From Oscillibacter sp. (lineage in GTDB: Bacteria > Bacillota > Clostridia > Oscillospirales > Oscillospiraceae), in the NCBI GenBank assembly GCA_022791875.1, contig JAAVZX010000048.1, forward strand, positions 62,001-126,000: a stretch of 64,000 nt of DNA. Direction: 5' to 3'. Below the pieces are notes generated by a model. It worked only from the letters and a program-made list of their open reading frames with translations. It did no database searches and was not told the DNA's origin. Shown here piece by piece: positions 61,696 through 64,000 of the stretch (position 1 is the first letter of the stretch; each line of letters starts with the position of its first letter). The translations under genes were made by a program, and so were the position numbers.

Positions 61696-62097
61696 ATGGA
61701 AAACTATTTCAGACCGGAATTAACCGAGGATCAGATCCGCGGGATCAGCTCGATTGGGTTGGCCCACATGGGGGATGCTGTTTTTGAGGTTTTGGCGAGG
61801 GCGTGGCTTTGTGCGCATGGGAAGGCGACGGGGAAGGGGCTGCATCGGGCGGCGGTGGCGTTGGTGTGCGCGGAGTCGCAGGCGGAGCGGGCGGAGAGGA
61901 TTCTGCCGGTTTTGAGTGAGGAGGAACGGGCTGTGTTCCGGCGGGGGAGAAATGCGCAGGTGCATAGTGTGCCTGCTCATGCCAGCCGGGCGCAGTATGG
62001 GGAGGCTACGGCCTTGGAGGCGTTGTTTGGATGGCTTTATCTGCGGGGGGAGACGGAGCGGGTGAATGAATTGTTTTGTATGATGATGGAGGGGTGA
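61696..62097 (+). CDS. mrnC: Mini-ribonuclease III
   Basis: A 133-residue Mini-III, a dimeric RNase III-like enzyme without a dsRNA-binding domain that matures 23S rRNA ends. The catalytic helix GLAHMGDAVFEVLAR (about 21-35, Asp in GDAVFE) and the second acidic motif ATALEALFGWLYL (about 107-119) are intact. ATG at 61696 is preferred; an in-frame ATG at 61678 falls at the end of the repeat. rqcH follows with a three-base gap. Confidence 0.92.
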   Translation: MENYFRPELTEDQIRGISSIGLAHMGDAVFEVLARAWLCAHGKATGKGLHRAAVALVCAESQAERAERILPVLSEEERAVFRRGRNAQVHSVPAHASRAQYGEATALEALFGWLYLRGETERVNELFCMMMEG

Positions 62098-62100
62098 GTG

Positions 62101-63846
62101 ATGCCTATTGACGCAATCTGCCTGCAAGCTGTTGTCCATGAGCTGGAACCGCAGCTTGTGGGGATGCGGGTTGATAAGATTCAGCAGCCTGCTAAGGATC
62201 AAATCGTGTTGCTGCTGAGGGGGAAACGAGTGCTTCTGAATGCGGGCGCGGGGGCGCCGCGTATTCAGCTGACGGAAATAGTGCGGGATAATCCGGCGGA
62301 GCCGCCGATGTTCTGTATGCTTCTGCGGAAGCATCTGGCGGGGGCGCGGATTACGGCGGTCAGTCAGCCGCCTTTGGAACGCTTGGTGCGGCTGGAGCTG
62401 GACGCCTCTGACGAGCTGGGGCGTATGGGGCGGCGGTCGCTGGTTCTGGAGGCTATGGGGCGGTGGTCCAATCTGATTCTGTTGGATGAAGAGGGGCGGG
62501 TCATCGACTGCCTGCGGCGGGTGGATGCTGAGATGTCCGCGCGGCGGCAGGTGCTGCCCGGATTATATTATGAGCCGCCTGCGTCTGTTGGGCGTCTGCC
62601 TGTGACGGAGGAAACTGAGGCGGGATTCCGGGAGCGGTTCGCGGGGGCTCCGGCGGAGAAGACCGTGGACGCGTTTTTGCTGGACCAGTATTTCGGGCTC
62701 TCGCCCCTGATGGCGCGGGAACTGGCGTACCGGGCGGCGGGGGACGTGGACTGCCGTCTGTTTGAGCTGGCGGGGCCGGAGGGGCTTTGGCGGGAGCTTG
62801 AGGCGTTTATCGGGCGCATCCGCGAGAACCGCTTTACGCCCGTGTGCCTGCTGCGGGAGGGGAAGCCGCTGGACTTCGCCTGCGTGCCGGTGGGGCAATA
62901 TGGCGGCGGCGTGGAGACGGTGGAGTACGAGACGTTTTCCGGGATGCTGGACGCGTTCTATGCCGCACGGGAACGTGCGGAGCGGACGAAGCAGCGGGGG
63001 GCGGATTTGCTGCGCGCCGCCAACAACGCCCGGGACCGCCTGCGGCGGAAGCTGGCCTTGCAGGAAAAGGAGTACGCCGCTACTCAGGAGCGGGATAAGC
63101 TGCGGATCTGGGGGGATCTGATCACGGCGAACCTGTACCGGATGGAGCGGGGGACGGCGCGGCTGGAGTGCGAGAACTACTATGAGGACAACGCGCCGGT
63201 TGCGATTCCCCTCGATCCGCTGCTGACGCCTCAGCAGAATGCGGCGAAATATTATAAGAGGTATACGAAGGCGAAGACGGCGGAGAAATACCTGCGGGAA
63301 CTGATGGCGGCGGCGCGGCGGGATCTGGAGTATCTTGAGAGCGTGCTGGCGGAGATCGCCCAGGCGGAGACGGAACAGGATTTTAACGATATCCGCGGGG
63401 AGCTCCGGGAGGGGGGCTTCCTGAAAAAGCAGGGGAAGAAGGAGCCGAAACGGGCCTCGGGGCCCCGTGAGTTCCGGACCAGCAGCGGACTGCGGGTGCT
63501 GGTGGGGCGGAGCAACCGTCAGAACGACAGGCTGACTTTGAAAGACGCGGACCGGCGGGACATCTGGCTGCACACGCAGAAGATCCACGGGTCCCACGTG
63601 ATCCTGCGGACAGAGGGGCGTCCGCCTGCGGAGGCGGACATCGTGGAGGCGGCGAAGCTGGCGGCGTGGTTCTCCCAGGCGCGGGAGAGCGGGAACGTGC
63701 CGGTGGATTATACGGAGGTGCGGAACGTGAAGAAGCCCGCCGGGGGGAGGCCGGGGATGGTGGTGTACAGCACGTACCGGACCGTGAACGTGACGCCGGA
63801 GGAGGCGCTGGTGAGGCGGCTGGAGCAGCGGCGGCAGCGTTCTTGA
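62101..63846 (+). CDS. rqcH: RqcH ribosome quality-control NFACT protein
   Basis: A 581-residue NFACT-family protein (RqcH, formerly FbpA/YloA), which adds C-terminal alanine tails to stalled nascent chains on 50S subunits. NFACT-N (MPIDAICLQAVVHEL to about 200), HhH and a long coiled coil (about 285-430), then NFACT-R with DIWLHTQKIHGSHVILR (about 481-497). The nearby mrnC supports a ribosome-related operon. ATG at 62101 is chosen over GTG 62098. Confidence 0.95.
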   Translation: MPIDAICLQAVVHELEPQLVGMRVDKIQQPAKDQIVLLLRGKRVLLNAGAGAPRIQLTEIVRDNPAEPPMFCMLLRKHLAGARITAVSQPPLERLVRLELDASDELGRMGRRSLVLEAMGRWSNLILLDEEGRVIDCLRRVDAEMSARRQVLPGLYYEPPASVGRLPVTEETEAGFRERFAGAPAEKTVDAFLLDQYFGLSPLMARELAYRAAGDVDCRLFELAGPEGLWRELEAFIGRIRENRFTPVCLLREGKPLDFACVPVGQYGGGVETVEYETFSGMLDAFYAARERAERTKQRGADLLRAANNARDRLRRKLALQEKEYAATQERDKLRIWGDLITANLYRMERGTARLECENYYEDNAPVAIPLDPLLTPQQNAAKYYKRYTKAKTAEKYLRELMAAARRDLEYLESVLAEIAQAETEQDFNDIRGELREGGFLKKQGKKEPKRASGPREFRTSSGLRVLVGRSNRQNDRLTLKDADRRDIWLHTQKIHGSHVILRTEGRPPAEADIVEAAKLAAWFSQARESGNVPVDYTEVRNVKKPAGGRPGMVVYSTYRTVNVTPEEALVRRLEQRRQRS

Positions 63847-63970
63847 TCCAAAAATGACGGGATTCTGCAAAAAATTCCGGTTTTTGCGGGAATAGGATGG
63901 GGGAAAGTGCGGAGACTAGGATCGCGCTTTCCCCTTTCTAAAAAAAGTCGAAAAAAATTGAAGAAAGGGG

Positions 63971-63999
63971 TTGACAAAGCGCGAAAGATTTGGTAATCT
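63971..63999 (+). promoter_or_regulatory. Promoter at window edge
   Basis: TTGACA (63971-63976), 17 bases, TAATCT (63994-63999). The transcript would start outside the window; its gene cannot be named. Confidence 0.65.
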
Positions 64000-64000
64000 A

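Noticed and set aside
1..64000. tRNA, rRNA, tmRNA, SRP RNA or riboswitch
   Set aside because: No spacer showed a convincing cloverleaf, conserved core or T-box/aptamer motif by eye; a covariance-model scan would be decisive.

Overview
The window is a replication-origin neighbourhood of a GC-rich, spore-forming Clostridia genome. The closest fit is the Oscillospiraceae and relatives; the genus cannot be set from sequence alone. The evidence is the gene order rpmH-dnaA-dnaN-yaaA-recF-remB-gyrB-gyrA with rnpA-yidD-yidC-jag leading away on the other strand, the forespore signalling gene spoIIR, a Crh-like HPr variant, S-layer homology (SLH) surface proteins and the strong GC bias at third codon positions.

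Layout: 1-3.8 kb holds a metallophosphoesterase and the leftward jag/yidC/yidD/rnpA/rpmH operon. 3.8-6.2 kb is the dnaA region; the best oriC candidate is the dnaA-dnaN spacer with three TTTTCCAC-type DnaA boxes. 6.2-15.7 kb carries dnaN, yaaA, recF, an unknown ORF, remB, gyrB, a small unknown gene, gyrA and rnhA. 16-24.3 kb has htpG, a small zinc-ribbon membrane protein, and a peptide-use group (M24 peptidase, pepT, M29 aminopeptidase, sodium:solute symporter). 24.5-27.7 kb has an EF-hand protein, an orphan histidine-kinase-like ATPase and spoIIR. 27.7-33.7 kb is the leftward pyrimidine set pyrC-K-D-F-E and, after a repeat element, pyrB-I. 33.9-37.5 kb has a DUF4349 lipoprotein, an MBL hydrolase, a HAD phosphatase and a C39-like peptidase. 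37.7-46.4 kb is a cell-surface region (a 1569-residue repeat/SLH protein and two SLH-peptidase paralogues) interrupted by prfB. 46.5-51.9 kb has a MATE transporter, tex, a ferredoxin and a tocopherol-cyclase-like protein. 52-56.2 kb looks accessory: L-fuconate dehydratase with a divergent LacI regulator, an IS3-type transposase scar, a divergent XRE/SLOG pair around a long palindromic operator, and an SLH gene fragment. 56.2-64 kb returns to ordinary genes (Crh-like HPr, RNA methyltransferase, GNAT, MBL hydrolase, serA-like dehydrogenase, mrnC, rqcH).

The most striking non-gene feature is a family of mosaic, palindrome-rich intergenic elements, present in at least 19 places. They are built from interchangeable blocks in a fixed order and almost always end in a GCCGCCGGAGGC core. 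Two full composites are bounded by inverted cores, one splits the pyr genes, and one supplies the stop codon of spoIIR. A second, unrelated element of about 120 bp with 32-bp terminal inverted repeats brackets prfB on both sides. No tRNA, rRNA or CRISPR array was seen.
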